A DNA stretch of 64,000 bases, from the NCBI GenBank assembly GCA_031266665.1, contig JAISAO010000106.1, positions 24,374 to 88,373 of the forward strand, given 5' to 3'. A model generated the notes under the pieces. The model was not told the DNA's origin. It ran no database searches and saw only the letters and a list, made by a program, of their open reading frames with translations. Source of the stretch: Propionibacteriaceae bacterium (GTDB lineage: Bacteria; Actinomycetota; Actinomycetes; Propionibacteriales; Propionibacteriaceae). This document shows, one piece after another, positions 63,774-64,000 of the stretch (positions are counted from its first letter, which is position 1; each line of letters begins with the position of its first letter). The translations under genes were made by a program, and so were the position numbers.

Positions 63774-64000
63774 ATGTGGGTCCGATACCCCGACATGGCG
63801 GATTGCCTGCCCGGCTGGGCGGTCATTGACGATCTCGACGACTTGCGCGGCCCGGCCGGCGGCGTCGTCAGTCTGCCCGTTCAGTTGTACTGGGGCGCCA
63901 CTTCCGAGTTCGACCTCGACCAGCCCGGCCAGCTCCGGCCATACTTGCAGGCGGTCTTGCGCGAGGCCTTGAACGAGGGTCACTTGGCCAGCTATATCAA
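63774..64000 (+). CDS. Hypothetical protein, 3' end outside the window
   Basis: The frame opens at ATG 63774 and remains open to the end of the window (75 codons visible). GGGGAGAGGGGGAG just upstream is a strong SD. The protein begins MWVRYPDMADCLPGWAVIDD and is acidic and soluble, with LREALNEGHLASYI at the window edge. No family is recognised. The opposite strand also has an open frame here (63660-63983), but it lacks such a start signal. Confidence 0.55.
   Translation, partial: MWVRYPDMADCLPGWAVIDDLDDLRGPAGGVVSLPVQLYWGATSEFDLDQPGQLRPYLQAVLREALNEGHLASYI

Noticed and set aside
63660..63983. A 107-codon - strand frame at the end of the window
   Set aside because: It overlaps the better supported + strand frame at 63774, which has a strong SD.

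Overview
The window is high-GC DNA from an actinobacterium. Evidence is the strong G/C third-position bias, GTG/TTG starts, a long-form LeuA, the leuA / uppS / recO neighbourhood, a single-chain glycyl-tRNA synthetase next to a zinc-regulated znu operon, and a TPR-protein / HAD-IIA pair. The family cannot be fixed from this sequence alone; a Propionibacteriales-like lineage is only a guess.

Layout. (1) 1-806: 3' end of leuA. (2) 902-13320: an AT-richer island, unlike the DNA on both sides, that reads as one co-directional RiPP (ribosomally made, modified peptide) operon. It holds a B12-type radical SAM enzyme, a 250-aa precursor-like protein with a nitrile-hydratase-like leader, a second B12-type radical SAM enzyme, a third radical SAM enzyme, a class I methyltransferase, an ABC exporter, an SdpI-like membrane protein (candidate immunity) and a secreted, wall-anchored S33 peptidase. 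The precursor has Asn at exact six-residue spacing inside a Val/Ala-rich stretch, as in polytheonamide-type proteusins, but that stretch is internal and is followed by a further ~100-aa domain. This is the best candidate for an undescribed system. (3) 13376-24879: housekeeping block of a YdcF-like protein, uppS, recO, an MBL hydrolase, a SUKH-like protein, cysK, znuABC with a Zur-like box, glyS and a dus gene. (4) 25052-29407: a second bacteriocin locus of the lactococcin 972 type (secreted peptide, DUF1430-like membrane protein, ABC ATPase, lipoprotein), with a 9-bp poly-C/G run as promoter spacer. (5) 29.4-31.9 kb: a patchwork of small genes (GNAT, small ORF, LysE, RHH) and two stray copies of the dus 3' end. 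(6) 31910-36413: asnB, a GT2 glycosyltransferase and guaB. (7) 36633-48198: an operon for L-rhamnose use (isomerase, kinase, PHP protein, aldolase-dehydrogenase fusion) that continues into a complete 2-oxoacid dehydrogenase complex (E2, E3, fused E1). (8) 48353-56156: a threonine-dehydratase-like enzyme, a PhnB-like protein, a transposase remnant, a CydDC-like exporter pair and an epimerase preceded by a 21-bp perfect inverted repeat. (9) 56341-62095: a very long Gly/Arg/Ser-repeat TPR protein, HAD phosphatase, secreted coiled-coil protein, holin-like protein and tRNA-Lys(CTT). (10) 62.2 kb to the end: a toxin-antitoxin-like pair whose toxin has an in-frame amber codon, then small hypothetical genes.

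How it fits together: the cell seems able to make two unrelated antimicrobial peptides, each with its own exporter and a candidate self-protection gene. The rhamnose operon would convert L-rhamnose to dihydroxyacetone phosphate and lactate and also supplies a complex for a 2-oxo acid such as pyruvate. Several conserved enzymes here (Dus, the rhamnulose-phosphate aldolase, CydC, the CydD tail, the TPR protein) carry low-complexity insertions or tails, which looks like a trait of this genome.
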